Positions 1 to 9,431 of a DNA stretch of 64,000 nucleotides are shown here, one piece after another. Every line of letters begins with the position of its first letter. Position 1 is the stretch's first letter. The stretch is from Bacillota bacterium. GTDB lineage: Bacteria > Bacillota > Clostridia > Lachnospirales > Lachnospiraceae. Both the position numbers and the translations under genes were made by a program. A model generated the notes under the pieces. That model made no database searches. It saw only the letters and a list, made by a program, of their open reading frames with translations, and was not told where the DNA came from. Location: the NCBI GenBank assembly GCA_023414355.1, contig JAEZOB010000033.1:1-64000 (forward strand). The letters run 5' to 3'.

Positions 1-46
1 CGTCTGTCATTTGTACCTTGTGTACTGGTTTCTTTTCTCTTGCCAT
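1..46 (-). CDS. Transposase N-terminus, IS256/Mutator family (partial)
   Basis: An ATG at 46-44 is preceded by a good ribosome binding site (GGAGGCC, near 53-59) and opens a frame running off the left edge. Only 15 residues are visible (MAREKKPVHKVQMTD). From memory this matches the conserved start of clostridial IS256-family transposases, which are DDE enzymes of about 400 residues. No catalytic residue is in view, so the call rests on this short N-terminus and on the neighbouring disrupted gene. Confidence 0.4.
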   Translation of the reverse strand, partial: MAREKKPVHKVQMTD

Positions 47-127
47 AATAAAAGGCCTCCTATGATTTAATATTTTACCATAGAAGACCTTATAAATCCT
101 TATTTACAGAAAAACTTTCACAGACTC
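1..127 (-). mobile_element. End of an IS256-like insertion sequence (continues off the left edge)
   Basis: The left edge holds the start of a reading frame on the minus strand that resembles IS256/Mutator-type transposases, followed by about 80 bp of AT-rich sequence with short ACAGA-type motifs (107-111, 119-125) like those at the ends of such elements. At about 128 the sequence changes to coding sequence of a truncated sensor kinase on the plus strand. That is what an insertion into the kinase gene would leave. The exact element end and the target duplication cannot be fixed because the other end lies outside the window. Confidence 0.4.
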
Positions 128-289
128 GTGAAGGTAGATAATAAAATCAAGTCTTCAAAGGGTGGGATTTCTCATGGAATCGGTCTTACTAATATTCGTG
201 AAACAGCGAATAAATATAACGGAACTGTTGAGATCAAATACTCTGATAACATATTTGAGATAACAATAATTATGTGCACAAGTAATTAG
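128..289 (+). pseudogene. C-terminal remnant of a GHKL-type sensor histidine kinase
   Basis: The plus strand is open from about 128 to a TAG at 287-289. It encodes a kinase C-terminus with the ATP-lid/G2 region SKGGISHGIGLTNIRETANK, then a YNG and a final beta strand. This is the pattern of AgrC/VirS-like GHKL histidine kinases (HATPase_c_5). Everything upstream (sensor membrane region, DHp helix, N and G1 boxes) is missing and is replaced by the IS-like sequence. The fragment has no start codon or ribosome binding site and should be inactive. Confidence 0.7.
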
Positions 290-342
290 TACGATTGTAT
301 TTATTAAACCGATAACAATCGCTATCATAACATTCTTTATTT

Positions 343-699
343 TTAATCACCTTGAATATATTCATGGCTGCAATTCTGGCATACGATCTTGCACGATGCA
401 TGCTCCAGTCTTTGTCCTAGAATTGTTATCAGCGGCGATTGATCTTCCGGACAGCAAAACCGGTTCTTAATTGTGAGTAGCGGTTTCAATGAGGGTACCG
501 GTTTTATCTCATCTTCCTTCTCTATGTATATGCTGCCCAGATTTCCGCAGCTACAGGTATATTTCAAATTAATACTATGATATGTCGCGTAGCATAAATA
601 ACCTATGGGTTGCTCACAGCTGCTGCAGTAAATCCAACCACCGTAGTTATTAGCCAATCTTGTATTTACTATTTCTTTCATCTTAAGTCTTTGAACCAT
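343..699 (-). CDS. Small Cys-rich hypothetical protein (zinc-ribbon-like)
   Basis: A 118-residue protein of unrecognised family. It carries CxxC or CxC pairs at CSSC (residues 26-29) and CSC (49-51), a CC pair (82-83), and a final C-x2-C (107-110), so one or two zinc-ribbon-type metal sites are plausible. No signal peptide or membrane segment is evident. The start ATG at 699 has a fair ribosome binding site (GGGAAGAGG). It sits alone between decayed genes, so it may itself be a remnant. Function is unknown; a DNA- or RNA-binding zinc ribbon is only a guess. Confidence 0.55.
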   Translation of the reverse strand: MVQRLKMKEIVNTRLANNYGGWIYCSSCEQPIGYLCYATYHSINLKYTCSCGNLGSIYIEKEDEIKPVPSLKPLLTIKNRFCCPEDQSPLITILGQRLEHASCKIVCQNCSHEYIQGD

Positions 700-1106
700 T
701 CGTATCCTCTTCCCTTCATTTTAATGAAAATATATTACCTGATTTTATTAGCTTATCTATGAATTGTCTTGCCGTTTACGGGTATACAGCTCTTCAGTCC
801 AAATCCACAATATGTACTCAAAAAATACACAATCGTTCTTCAGATCCGGGTAAGCCGCTGATGAACTGCCTCCACATTTAATTAATTCCTCCTTTTAATA
901 TATTAGACAAGAAGAGTAAGACTTTGTGACAAAAAAATATTATTTTATTGTAACTATTCAGTCGACCACACACAAAGGATGTTTACCTGTGTCTAGCCGT
1001 TAGTTTACCTTTCTACTTTAAATCTTCCATTGTATGTAACACCTTTTTATCTTTGGATTGTGATACATATGAGATCTCAACTGCCAATCCTCCCCTTTTG
1101 GTTCTT
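700..1106. other. Gene-poor stretch, no convincing gene
   Basis: About 400 bp without a supported gene. On the minus strand an AAAAGGAGG site (near 889-897) precedes an ATG that opens only a 19-codon frame. An overlapping frame encodes about 40 residues with SSS and two Cys but has no usable start codon. It lies in the area of the decayed sensor kinase, so a lost peptide gene is conceivable but not supported. Confidence 0.4.
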
Positions 1107-1711
1107 CTATAGCGGTAGCTCTTTTACTAATATCATCAGAAAATTTTGCATTCTTTCTTTGTCCAAGCTATCTCCATATAAATTGCAGGTTAATGTAATT
1201 TTATTTTGAAATGTACTGAGTGCTAATTGAAAATGAGGTCGATACTTGATTGACCCACAGATAAAAACATTCGATATCTTAGTTCCTTTAAAACTTAATA
1301 GTTCCGAATCGATAACGCCAATATTGGTCATACAAATCAGTGGATTATTTAAACCTCTTTGAATCAATTTATAGCTTACTCTTTTACTGAATATTTTATT
1401 TACAACAACTAGTTTTACGAAAGTATTTAAACCTATATTTGTTTTCTTTTTCTTATTCATTTCCTGATTTACTTTTCTTAATGTTTGATCAAACACTTCA
1501 CCCTTACCGATTGTAATGCTGGTAATAACCATTGACGAAAGGTTCGTAAGAGCTTTGAAACTGTTATCCTTTAAATATCTTCTCATATCCACCATGATAG
1601 GGATATTCACCTTATCTTCAAAGCATATAACACAATGAAGCTGATGATCATAAACCCTGTTACATTGTATAAATACTGAAAATTATCAAATAACTCAGCT
1701 GCATAATTCAT
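1107..1711 (-). pseudogene. Condensation-domain/alcohol acetyltransferase-like protein, internal deletion and frameshift
   Basis: The C-terminal 165 residues match the end of clostridial condensation-domain acyltransferases, often called alcohol acetyltransferases, including ALTNLSSMVITSI and NNPLICMTNIGV-type strands. An ATG at 1711 with AAAGAGGAG upstream starts a frame with the matching N-terminus (AELFDNFQYLYN). That frame breaks near 1665. The sequence continues in the C-terminal frame as VYDHQLHCVICFEDKV and joins directly to IPIMVDMRRYL. So the gene has one frameshift and has lost roughly 200 internal codons, including the HHxxxD catalytic region. It cannot make an active enzyme. Confidence 0.75.
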
Positions 1712-1825
1712 AGAACTCCTCTTTTCATTTCACTGCTATCATATCTATATGTTCAAACGAAGCACCCTACAACACAAGATGAAGCTCTATGAAGTCTTGA
1801 TTATATGTGGATTATTTATCCCCAA

Positions 1826-2256
1826 TTACAATTGAGTATCGAGGGATGTAAAGATAACCTCCTCGCCATCATCTATCATCCGATTTGGATTATACATAAC
1901 CCTGGTACGCCCATAAGTCATGCCTGTCCATTTTCATTCAGAAAATCAAACTGTTCCGGTTGATCATTATGATGTAGAACCGATTCAAGAATATAGATAC
2001 AGTCATGTAACACACTAACCGGAATACTGATATAATCCGGAGATCCGGCATAGCCAACATGTCCGCCAAAGTTTCTATTAAAGCGCTTTTCTATGCTTCT
2101 TAATTTATACAATGCACGCAATGTAGTAATGATACTGGAATCCCGAGTCAGGAGATTTGTATTGCAGGCATCTCCGCTGAATAAAATTCCGGTGGTATCA
2201 TCCAGAAAGCAGATTCCCCCAGGGGTGTGTCCCTGTATCTCAAATGCTTCAACTTC
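1826..2256 (-). pseudogene. MBL-fold metallohydrolase remnant
   Basis: The frame entering at 2256 reads GHTPGG and LFSGDACNTN, the third and fourth metal-binding regions of metallo-beta-lactamase-fold hydrolases. The N-terminal half with the HxHxDH motif is absent. The stub begins exactly where the phosphoesterase upstream ends. Near 1920 the frame stops at TGA, but a +1 shift continues with plausible C-terminal sequence (MYNPNRMIDDGEEVIF) to a TAA at 1826-1828. It is therefore both truncated and frameshifted. Confidence 0.65.
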
Positions 2257-3334
2257 AATTTATATCAATCACAAGATCATCACCTACACCAAATTTCGTT
2301 ATAAAAATCTTATCTTGTTTTAGATCTATGGTAACGAGATTTAAGCATACTTCAGATACTGTTCCAATAGTTCTCATCGGTGCCTCTGAATTACTTGCGG
2401 ATTTTCGTGGACAAGCATTCCATGTGCTAATATATTTTATACCATCTCTACATAAAACTTGTTCACTATGAGTATGTCCGTAAAAGAATGCAATAATATT
2501 TCCCGCCCCCTCAGAAGAAAAATCTACAGAAACGCTATGTGCAAAATCTCCGTTTGATGATATTGAAGTATACTCAGTCCCATTTTTGAATGCATTAATG
2601 ATACCAAGGAATACAGAACTGTTATGAGCAAGATTATCTGCTCCGATCATACCTTCATTAAAGGGATTCACATGTGTGAAGAAGATTACTTTCCACTCAT
2701 CAGATGGCAGTTTCAATGCAGTTTGTGCCAGCCAATTTAATTGCCTGTCTGAATAAGCATAGGTACTCTGACCTGAATACTTCCAAGCACCGGGGGCCAA
2801 TTCGTTCATTATGTATGGAATGTCAATAGAGTTAAGAAAAATAGCCCTAATCTTATTCTTAGGAATATCATAATAGTAGTACAATCCACACTTATTGGAA
2901 GGATCAAAGCTTACCGTACCCTCTAACCTGCGGAACATAATATCATATTGCTCTTGCGGTAACATGGTATACCTTACATTATCGATCCCTTCTGATTGAA
3001 TAGAGTTGTCATCGTGATTTCCCTTAACGGTAAAAAACCTGTCAACGGCTAGACTTTTCATAAATTTTTCCGCAAGTTCCAAATGTGACTGTTTTGAAGG
3101 CACATTATCAAGATTATCTCCACAGCATGCAGTAAATTCAGAAACTAAGTTGTTATTAATATAATTTAGCGTGGAAATATCAGTAAAGCTTGAAGTATTG
3201 GATATATGAGGGTCAGTAAAAAATATAAAACTCATTGTATTCTCATTTTGTAGCCTTTTAGTTTTCTGAAGCTGTAGATCCACCATTATTTTTAAGTAAT
3301 CCGATATTTCTGTAGGCAAAGCGTCTGTTCTCAT
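2255..3334 (-). CDS. Calcineurin-like metallophosphoesterase
   Basis: A 359-residue cytoplasmic metallophosphatase. The metal-site motifs appear in order: TDPHI (near residue 41), CGDNLDN (near 71), KGNHDDN (near 103), FFTHVNP (near 220) and YGHTHSE (near 286), which is the DxH-GD-GNHD-H-GHxH signature. The substrate cannot be told from sequence; family members cleave phosphodiesters or phosphomonoesters. There is no signal peptide. The start ATG at 3334 has AAAGG ten bases upstream. The stop overlaps the first bases of the MBL-hydrolase stub, so the original downstream sequence may have been lost in a deletion. Confidence 0.8.
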   Translation of the reverse strand: MRTDALPTEISDYLKIMVDLQLQKTKRLQNENTMSFIFFTDPHISNTSSFTDISTLNYINNNLVSEFTACCGDNLDNVPSKQSHLELAEKFMKSLAVDRFFTVKGNHDDNSIQSEGIDNVRYTMLPQEQYDIMFRRLEGTVSFDPSNKCGLYYYYDIPKNKIRAIFLNSIDIPYIMNELAPGAWKYSGQSTYAYSDRQLNWLAQTALKLPSDEWKVIFFTHVNPFNEGMIGADNLAHNSSVFLGIINAFKNGTEYTSISSNGDFAHSVSVDFSSEGAGNIIAFFYGHTHSEQVLCRDGIKYISTWNACPRKSASNSEAPMRTIGTVSEVCLNLVTIDLKQDKIFITKFGVGDDLVIDIN

Positions 3335-3549
3335 TATTCGTTAACCTTTCTTCTAATTTGTTCTGAAAACTAATACAGAAATAAACAAATCAATATATGT
3401 AATGTATTTCACTCCCTTCCAGGAGGCTAACTAACATAAGGCATCCTTCCTTTATTAACTTTGAAGGGTTTGTATAATGGCTATATCCTTTTAGCGTACT
3501 TAATTGGCTAACGAATTCTGCCACAATAGAAGTTGATATTTGGTACTAA

Positions 3550-4164
3550 CTAAACTATAAAGTTAACAATCGGACACTCATTCTCTGTCCAAATATACTT
3601 ACTTTCAATATCTGATTTGTCTTTCATGCTACTATCGAATATCGGCAATTTATCTTCTTTCTTTTCATCCTCTGTTATCTGTGGCAATGCTCTATACTGG
3701 CTACATTTCTTAAATTCTTTTGTAACATTATCATAAGCTGCAATCAATGGCCCCTTGGCAGGATCCTTCTTACCGATATGTAATATAGCATCATTATAAG
3801 CTTCTTCAACCTCTTTTTTCGATCGACAACATTTCAACCTCTCCTCTAGTACTTTTCTTCTCATCTGCACCCTAGATATCATTGCATAGAGATATGGACT
3901 TTTTATTTGTAAATAACGCATTTCTGAAGCAGAAAGCTTTGCTCCGATTTTAATTTTTTGATTTATTTTTTCTTCATAACTTGATTTCTCCTCGTCAGAC
4001 ATTCCTTTTGTAGGATCAAGCAAATCATTTATTTTCTCTTTGCATTCATCTAGTAGCTGCTTATGTGTATTAATTTGTTCAACTGAATTATCTTCACTTC
4101 TCTTTTTGCTGTCTGTAAATGAAATACTGCGGTAATTATTTGTTTCATCATGAATTGTCATCAT
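3550..4164 (-). CDS. Conserved hypothetical protein, charged and helical
   Basis: A 204-residue soluble protein, rich in Lys and Glu and predicted mostly helical. It resembles small Lachnospiraceae proteins with the pattern LSASEMRYLQIKSPYLYA followed by a helical CRSKKEVEEAY stretch. From memory that family has no assigned function. The longer frame beginning at a GTG (4176) is unlikely because that GTG lies inside the ribosome binding site GGAGGTGG. The tandem ATGs at 4164 and 4161 are correctly spaced. It has an upstream gap and stands alone. Confidence 0.65.
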   Translation of the reverse strand: MMTIHDETNNYRSISFTDSKKRSEDNSVEQINTHKQLLDECKEKINDLLDPTKGMSDEEKSSYEEKINQKIKIGAKLSASEMRYLQIKSPYLYAMISRVQMRRKVLEERLKCCRSKKEVEEAYNDAILHIGKKDPAKGPLIAAYDNVTKEFKKCSQYRALPQITEDEKKEDKLPIFDSSMKDKSDIESKYIWTENECPIVNFIV

Positions 4165-4295
4165 AACCACCTCCACTTTATAATAATTCTATCGGCAGTG
4201 ATACAGGAAATCATAATAATGATTTCTATTTTTTCCCTTTTTTATTCTCTAATTCATCAGCAGCTTCATACTCCTCATGGATAGGAAAACGAAAT

Positions 4296-4333
4296 AATGC
4301 CAATACAAAACCTTAACGTTCTGTATCGGCATT
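4296..4333 (-). terminator. Candidate terminator after the EFR1 gene
   Basis: An imperfect inverted repeat (arms AATGCC-ATACA and TGTAT-GGCATT, with one mismatch) lies 50-85 bp past the stop of the EFR1-type gene and is followed on the minus strand by an ATTTCGTTTT stretch. Beyond it the minus strand also reads as a 20-residue C-terminal-looking fragment (IHEEYEAADELENKKGKK) with no start, a possible gene relic. Confidence 0.35.
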
Positions 4334-4381
4334 GTTTTATGTTGGTGCCATTTCATATCTTTCCGGGCTATTCCAGTCGTA

Positions 4382-5176
4382 TTACTCATAATATACATCT
4401 TTTTTGGCTTGAGCTGCTTCATGCTTGAAAGCACTTTCTACTATTCCTAAAACCTCATGAGTTCGGGCATTATTCGGGCAATATGATACACAAGACAAAC
4501 ACCTAATGCATTTTTTCTGCACAATAGTATAGTCCTCCCTGACAGCATTGTTTGGACATCTCCTAATACAGTTTCCGCATTGATTGCATAAATTCTCATT
4601 CAGTTTAATTTTAACAATTCTCCGAGGCATGAACCCATCCGGAAATAAACACATGACTTTAATCTGCAGGGATTCTTTTTGAAATGAAATAGTTATACCA
4701 TTCGCGAGAGCTAATCTTTCTCTAATATAATTAAGTAAATCATCCAAAGCAGCAATGGAATGTGTAATAGGAAGATGTTCCGCTACGAAAGAATGTTCTG
4801 CAACTAATTCTGCACCTCCATTTACAACAAAACCCCTGGAGACAAGTATTTTCATCGTATTATACAAGGCATTGCCTTTCGTAATATTACCCCATAATGC
4901 AAAAATCATAACAGGAACATGATTACCTTCCAGCTCCTTAAGAAATTGCTGCATGGGCTCAGGTGAATTATTCGCATAGATGGGGAAAATTAGGATTAGC
5001 TGGTCACAGGAAATATTCTTATTAATTGCATTACGTTCCGTCATCGATGTGATATCCTGTACATTAATTAGATGATCTGTAGCATTATCTGTTAAATTAC
5101 CCGCAATATATTTTGCTAGCCTTTTGCATTGACCGGTACCTGAGAAATACCATATTCTTATTATCTTCTTCATCAT
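4382..5176 (-). CDS. EFR1-type flavodoxin/ferredoxin fusion protein
   Basis: A 264-residue two-domain redox protein. The N-terminus has a flavodoxin-like fold with the FMN loop YFSGTGQC. The C-terminus carries two 4Fe-4S binding motifs, CNQCGNCIRRCP and CIRCLSCVSYCP. This architecture is the EFR1 ferrodoxin family of anaerobes, which probably shuttles electrons in the cytoplasm; the partner is unknown. The frame extends to 5227, but the tandem ATG at 5176 has GGAG six bases upstream and gives the usual MMKKIIRIWYF start. The AraC regulator lies immediately upstream on the same strand and may control it. Confidence 0.85.
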   Translation of the reverse strand: MMKKIIRIWYFSGTGQCKRLAKYIAGNLTDNATDHLINVQDITSMTERNAINKNISCDQLILIFPIYANNSPEPMQQFLKELEGNHVPVMIFALWGNITKGNALYNTMKILVSRGFVVNGGAELVAEHSFVAEHLPITHSIAALDDLLNYIRERLALANGITISFQKESLQIKVMCLFPDGFMPRRIVKIKLNENLCNQCGNCIRRCPNNAVREDYTIVQKKCIRCLSCVSYCPNNARTHEVLGIVESAFKHEAAQAKKDVYYE

Positions 5177-5259
5177 TATGATCTCCATTCGCTTAATTAG
5201 CAGTATTCTACGAAAGACATCTGTCACTTTGCTTTATGGAAATCATATATAATTTATTA

Positions 5260-6027
5260 TTAATAAACTTTCAAAAACTCGCTACTAGAAAGAATTTTTT
5301 GCGCCGGCATTCCAGTAATTTTCTTATTGGCAGCCGAAAAATGTGATGAGCCAAAAAAGCCGGCATCTATTGCTGCTTTTGTAATATTCTTCGATTGCAG
5401 AAGAATTTCATATGCTTTTTTCCATTTCTTCATTACGAAATACCCTTTTAAAGGGATACCGGTCTCAGCTTTAAATAAATGCGCTAATCTGCTCTCAGAT
5501 AATCCAATTTTTGCAGCGAGCTCTGTTATTCGCAAATCATAAAAGTCGTATTCGTCCAATAATCGAATTACAGTAGCCACTCGATCATCATATGCCAGAT
5601 CCTTATATTGATTAACCCCAATCAGGTTTAGCAACTCATCCCGGAATACTTTATACTCCTCAGGAACCATCCTAGTTGATAATGTTTGAATATTGATATC
5701 TCCATTGATAAGAGTACTGATATCTAAAATACCGTAGCCCGTTTCCGGATTAATATAGTGCTTGCGAAAACAATTTGCTATATTAGAAGTAGGATCGATC
5801 AGCATAGTATAAAATGAGGTTCGATGATCGCTAAAGAAATGATGTATGTTTGCATCAACGATGATACATTGCCCAGAGACTTCACCTTTTGATGTTTTAA
5901 TCGTAAAATCTGAATCCTGGCATATAAATAGTTGTTGCATCCAATGACTATGAGCTTCCACGCAAGGGACATTTAGAAATGCAGAAATAAAATCAGCTTC
6001 CCAATAGACACAGTTCATCGTATTCAT
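5260..6027 (-). CDS. AraC-family transcriptional regulator
   Basis: A 255-residue regulator. The N-terminal part looks like an AraC cupin sensing domain (EAHSHWMQQLFICQ). The C-terminal ~100 residues contain the two helix-turn-helix motifs, with ELAAKIGLSESRLAHLF followed by a second HTH ending in GFFGSSHFSAANKKITGMPAQ. The start is placed at the ATG at 6027, which has AGAAGGTG nine bases upstream; the longer TTG start at 6051 is less likely. The EFR1-type gene lies 83 bp downstream in the same direction and is the likely target. Confidence 0.85.
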   Translation of the reverse strand: MNTMNCVYWEADFISAFLNVPCVEAHSHWMQQLFICQDSDFTIKTSKGEVSGQCIIVDANIHHFFSDHRTSFYTMLIDPTSNIANCFRKHYINPETGYGILDISTLINGDINIQTLSTRMVPEEYKVFRDELLNLIGVNQYKDLAYDDRVATVIRLLDEYDFYDLRITELAAKIGLSESRLAHLFKAETGIPLKGYFVMKKWKKAYEILLQSKNITKAAIDAGFFGSSHFSAANKKITGMPAQKILSSSEFLKVY

Positions 6028-6189
6028 TCTAATTAGCACCTTCTTCTCCAAGTATCCATATTCTCTTACTATTTAACTATACCAAATAAAGCGATGCAAC
6101 CTATTTTTTCATGTTTCATTTAAAAAATCATGTTTCATGCAGTGGACAGTTTTCTACGGTGGGATGTTCTAGTAAAACACCCAAATAAT

Positions 6190-7377
6190 TTATCTTCCGA
6201 TCCTATTCAGTGCCTGAAGCTCATTCTGTATCAACTTTCTATGTCGGAGCAATCCACGTAATACCCGAAATAGTATATAGAACGGTATCAGAATTTTATG
6301 TCGGTATACGAAGGGCACATAATTCTTATAGTAATCCATATCCGGAATTAATCTGGCATAAAAATACTTTAACCTGGTGACTGCACTAATCGGTTCATTA
6401 TCCGACTGATATTTGCGGAGCTTATGTTCCACATTATTTTCGATCGTGCCATAGGTCCCGGAGCTATGATAATAAGCAACAATTTCTCTCTCCCTTTGTG
6501 TAATCGGATACTGCTCTTTTGAAAACAGCCTGATACATAATTCTCTGCTTTCTTGTTCAAATTCAGATATTCCAAGCCTCTCCATTTCAACTGCAATATA
6601 ATGCCAATTTAGCTTCATTCTCCTATCCTTTAGGAATACATAGATATCCAGAAGAGAGCGGATTCCTGTTCCACTACCCCTATAATGCTTATAGATATGA
6701 GTAAGCAGATAGATATAAAAGTCCTCCTCTCTAAAATGATATCCGAAACGATTGCCCTCATCCTTTCGCAGCCGCTGCTTTACATTCCGATAATATGCTT
6801 CCCAGTTCTTGTCATGCGCCGCTCCATATAAAGCAGTATGCATTTCAAAATTATAGACAGGTTCCTTCCGGTATATATCGTGATTACCCTTTCCAATCTG
6901 AGATGGCTCATACCCACGTGCCGTCATAAATTGCATCAATTCTTGCTGGTATCGCTTATCATACAGAATATCATTATCTGCCATCTGGCGCATACCAAGC
7001 TTCGGATACATCTCCTTTAGCAGGATCCCCTTGAGTGGCAGATACCAGATTCCTTCTCTATCCATATAGCTCAGTATCTCGTTTCGTTCTGCATCCAGCA
7101 TCAGGTTCTTACGAATGGCTTTCTCTTTGGCATCCTTCCATTTCTTTACAAGATCCTTGTCCGTGCTCGTCGAGAATACACCTACCGTATCCAAAGGCAT
7201 ACAAACCATGGCTGTCAAACCATGTTTCTTTGACAGGTTGTATAGTGCCGCCAGGTTCATCTGCTCCACCTTGCTCTGCTCCGGTACGATACCATGCAGG
7301 CTGCAGATTATAAGATATATCATGTCATAGCCTGTCTTCTCTGCAGGATTCTGCTTATCAAAATCTATTTTCACCAT
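6190..7377 (-). CDS. NTP_transf_5-family nucleotidyltransferase (island operon, last gene)
   Basis: A 395-residue protein with the signature of uncharacterised nucleotidyltransferases (PF14907): PLKG at residues 114-117, then MRQMADNDI, where D134 and D136 form the metal-binding DxD of the Pol-beta-like fold. A MH(T)AL motif follows near residue 180. In lasso-peptide and other RiPP clusters this family occurs beside HprK-like kinases and PqqD proteins. Its acceptor is not established; nucleotidylylation of a peptide or protein is the inference. It is the last gene of the kinase-PqqD-peptidase-ABC operon, 193 bp after the ABC gene. The ATG start has GGGGG upstream. Confidence 0.75.
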   Translation of the reverse strand: MVKIDFDKQNPAEKTGYDMIYLIICSLHGIVPEQSKVEQMNLAALYNLSKKHGLTAMVCMPLDTVGVFSTSTDKDLVKKWKDAKEKAIRKNLMLDAERNEILSYMDREGIWYLPLKGILLKEMYPKLGMRQMADNDILYDKRYQQELMQFMTARGYEPSQIGKGNHDIYRKEPVYNFEMHTALYGAAHDKNWEAYYRNVKQRLRKDEGNRFGYHFREEDFYIYLLTHIYKHYRGSGTGIRSLLDIYVFLKDRRMKLNWHYIAVEMERLGISEFEQESRELCIRLFSKEQYPITQREREIVAYYHSSGTYGTIENNVEHKLRKYQSDNEPISAVTRLKYFYARLIPDMDYYKNYVPFVYRHKILIPFYILFRVLRGLLRHRKLIQNELQALNRIGR

Positions 7378-7570
7378 GCTGTATATCCCCCACTTACATT
7401 TACCGAGCTAATCCATCGTTTATCCTATCATCCCTGTCACTAACCTGTATATTTCTGTTATTGTTCACTCCCTTCACAGTAACAAATGATTTCTGCATGC
7501 AAATTCGTTACACGAAGCAGAAATTATCTCTTGTATCACTTTTATATGCAGCTTGACTACAGGTTTCAAG

Positions 7571-9340
7571 CTACTGTGTGAACAGTAACATATTATTCTC
7601 CGTAAACAATAGCTTTTTATTACATATCGCTAAAGCCGCTGTCCTGTGAGATACGATCAATACCGTCTTATCTGTCATAGTTCGCAAGTTGCAAAGCAGC
7701 TGTTCTTCCGTCTGTTCATCTAAAGCACTGGTGGACTCATCCAGCATCAGGATCGGATTCCCCGAGAATAGCGCCCTCGCAATAGCGATTCGCTGCATTT
7801 GTCCCTCCGAAAGTCCTGACCCGCGCTCTCCAAGCATTGTATCAAGTCCTAATGTCAGCTCCTTTACAAAGTCCTCGGCACAGGCGATTTTAAGAGCGCT
7901 CCACATTCTGTCCTCCTCAAACATGGCCGCAGGATCCGAGTACGCCACGATCTCCCGAATCGTTCCGCTCATCAGATGATTGCCCTGCGGTACGTAGGCA
8001 AAAAGGCGACGATACTCTGCTGTTAGTGGCATCCGCTTCTTTATGCTCTCTTGTCCGGCAGAACTATCTCTTTTCTCTTTGTCATCCAACCAATTGATCC
8101 ACATGCTTCCGGCCTCTAGTGGATACAGGCACACCAGCAATTTTAACATTGTACTCTTCCCACAACCGGAAGGCCCGGTAAAGGCAATATAATCACCTTT
8201 TCTGATTTCCAGATCAATACCGGAGAGCACCATAGGAGCCTCCGCTTGAGATTCTGACACTGGAGACTGGTACATAAAATTCACCTGTTCCAGGGTAAAT
8301 CCTCTGAAATACTGCTTATAAAATGTTTGTATCTGAGCTAATGTTTTTCGATCCTTCTGTTCTGCTTCTACACCAATGGGATATGTCTCTACCTCCATCA
8401 GTCTTTCTGCACTTGCCAGCATAGCATAATATTTGGGCAAATAACCAGTGATATTTGCGAAAGGTGATTGTATCTGACCGATTAGCTGCAAAATCGCCAT
8501 TAGCGTTCCATAAGACATGGTACCGATCAGTATGCCATAGCCGCAAAATGCTGCTCCAATCACATAGGCCCCCTGCATAACACCTGCAAAGCCTACATTG
8601 CAGATATTGGAAAATTGATTTTTCTTCATTCTTGCTTGCTTATGAGCTTCCATTCGGGCCAAAGCTCCCTTCACCGTCTGTTCCTCCTTAACAAATGCTC
8701 GGACTACCAGCATACTTCCCAGACTTTCCTGCAGAAATATACGCAGTTTCCCATCTGCTTCCTGCACATTTCTATGCAGTTTTTTTAAGACCTTTCGAAA
8801 TCCATAAGTCAGAAGCACCAGTAATATGCCACCCGGTATGATAAGATATCCGAAGACCGGTTCCAGGATCAGAATCATGAACAGTGCTCCCGCCATCTTG
8901 GTAAGCATTCCCATAGCGCCTGGAATAATTTGCACCATCCCATCTGCAACTGCCACCGTGTCGGAGGTCAGCCGGTTCATCCATTCACCGGAATGTACTG
9001 CACCAACCGAGGCGAAGTCACGGCTTAGCAGATGAGAAAAAAGTCTCTCTTTCATGCAATTTTCAATCGCTAATCTGGAATATTCCTCCATGAATCGAAG
9101 GACTGCACGTAGTAATATCTGAAGCAGCACCAAGCCTGCAAAAGCTGCTACACCGAAGGTAAATCCTTGACGGTTCTTTCCTACAGCCTCATCGATCAGG
9201 TTTTTGAGAAGCACTGCATAGAATACACTGTTAATTCCAAGCACCATCTGGACTGCGAGAAGAATACCAATATAGCGCTTCTTCCTACCTGCAACTTCAC
9301 TGATCCAGCGAAGTGTTATGATGTTCTTACTGTCTTTCAC
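7571..9340 (-). CDS. ABC transporter, fused permease and ATPase (peptide-exporter type)
   Basis: A 589-residue half-transporter. Membrane segments fill about residues 20-300. The ATPase domain has Walker A GPSGCGKST (389-397), signature LSEGQ (510-514), Walker B ILMLDEST (530-537) and an H-loop IVSHRTA. There is no N-terminal C39 peptidase domain, so any leader removal must be done by another protein, possibly the S26-type peptidase encoded just upstream. Context suggests export of the product of this island (inference). The start is a GTG with a weak ribosome binding site, so it may depend on translation of the upstream gene. Confidence 0.85.
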   Translation of the reverse strand: MKDSKNIITLRWISEVAGRKKRYIGILLAVQMVLGINSVFYAVLLKNLIDEAVGKNRQGFTFGVAAFAGLVLLQILLRAVLRFMEEYSRLAIENCMKERLFSHLLSRDFASVGAVHSGEWMNRLTSDTVAVADGMVQIIPGAMGMLTKMAGALFMILILEPVFGYLIIPGGILLVLLTYGFRKVLKKLHRNVQEADGKLRIFLQESLGSMLVVRAFVKEEQTVKGALARMEAHKQARMKKNQFSNICNVGFAGVMQGAYVIGAAFCGYGILIGTMSYGTLMAILQLIGQIQSPFANITGYLPKYYAMLASAERLMEVETYPIGVEAEQKDRKTLAQIQTFYKQYFRGFTLEQVNFMYQSPVSESQAEAPMVLSGIDLEIRKGDYIAFTGPSGCGKSTMLKLLVCLYPLEAGSMWINWLDDKEKRDSSAGQESIKKRMPLTAEYRRLFAYVPQGNHLMSGTIREIVAYSDPAAMFEEDRMWSALKIACAEDFVKELTLGLDTMLGERGSGLSEGQMQRIAIARALFSGNPILMLDESTSALDEQTEEQLLCNLRTMTDKTVLIVSHRTAALAICNKKLLFTENNMLLFTQ

Positions 9341-9431
9341 TCAAATAACCATGCCTTTCTCCTATATCTGCTGCTAAATACTAAAAAATCAATAACTTCA
9401 TGCGCCTTAATCTATTGAAATGGAAATTAAT

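Noticed and set aside
71..82. TGGTAAAAT near the transposase start as a fourth island promoter
   Set aside because: The extended -10 is present on the minus strand, but the AACTACCCC-type box is missing, so it is not part of the island regulon.
159..168. GGGTGGG near position 160 as another island box
   Set aside because: It is part of the kinase G-box coding sequence and lacks the AACTACCCC half.
4249..4434. 61-residue minus-strand frame overlapping the EFR1 gene end
   Set aside because: It overlaps real coding sequence in another frame, has no ribosome binding site and no family features.
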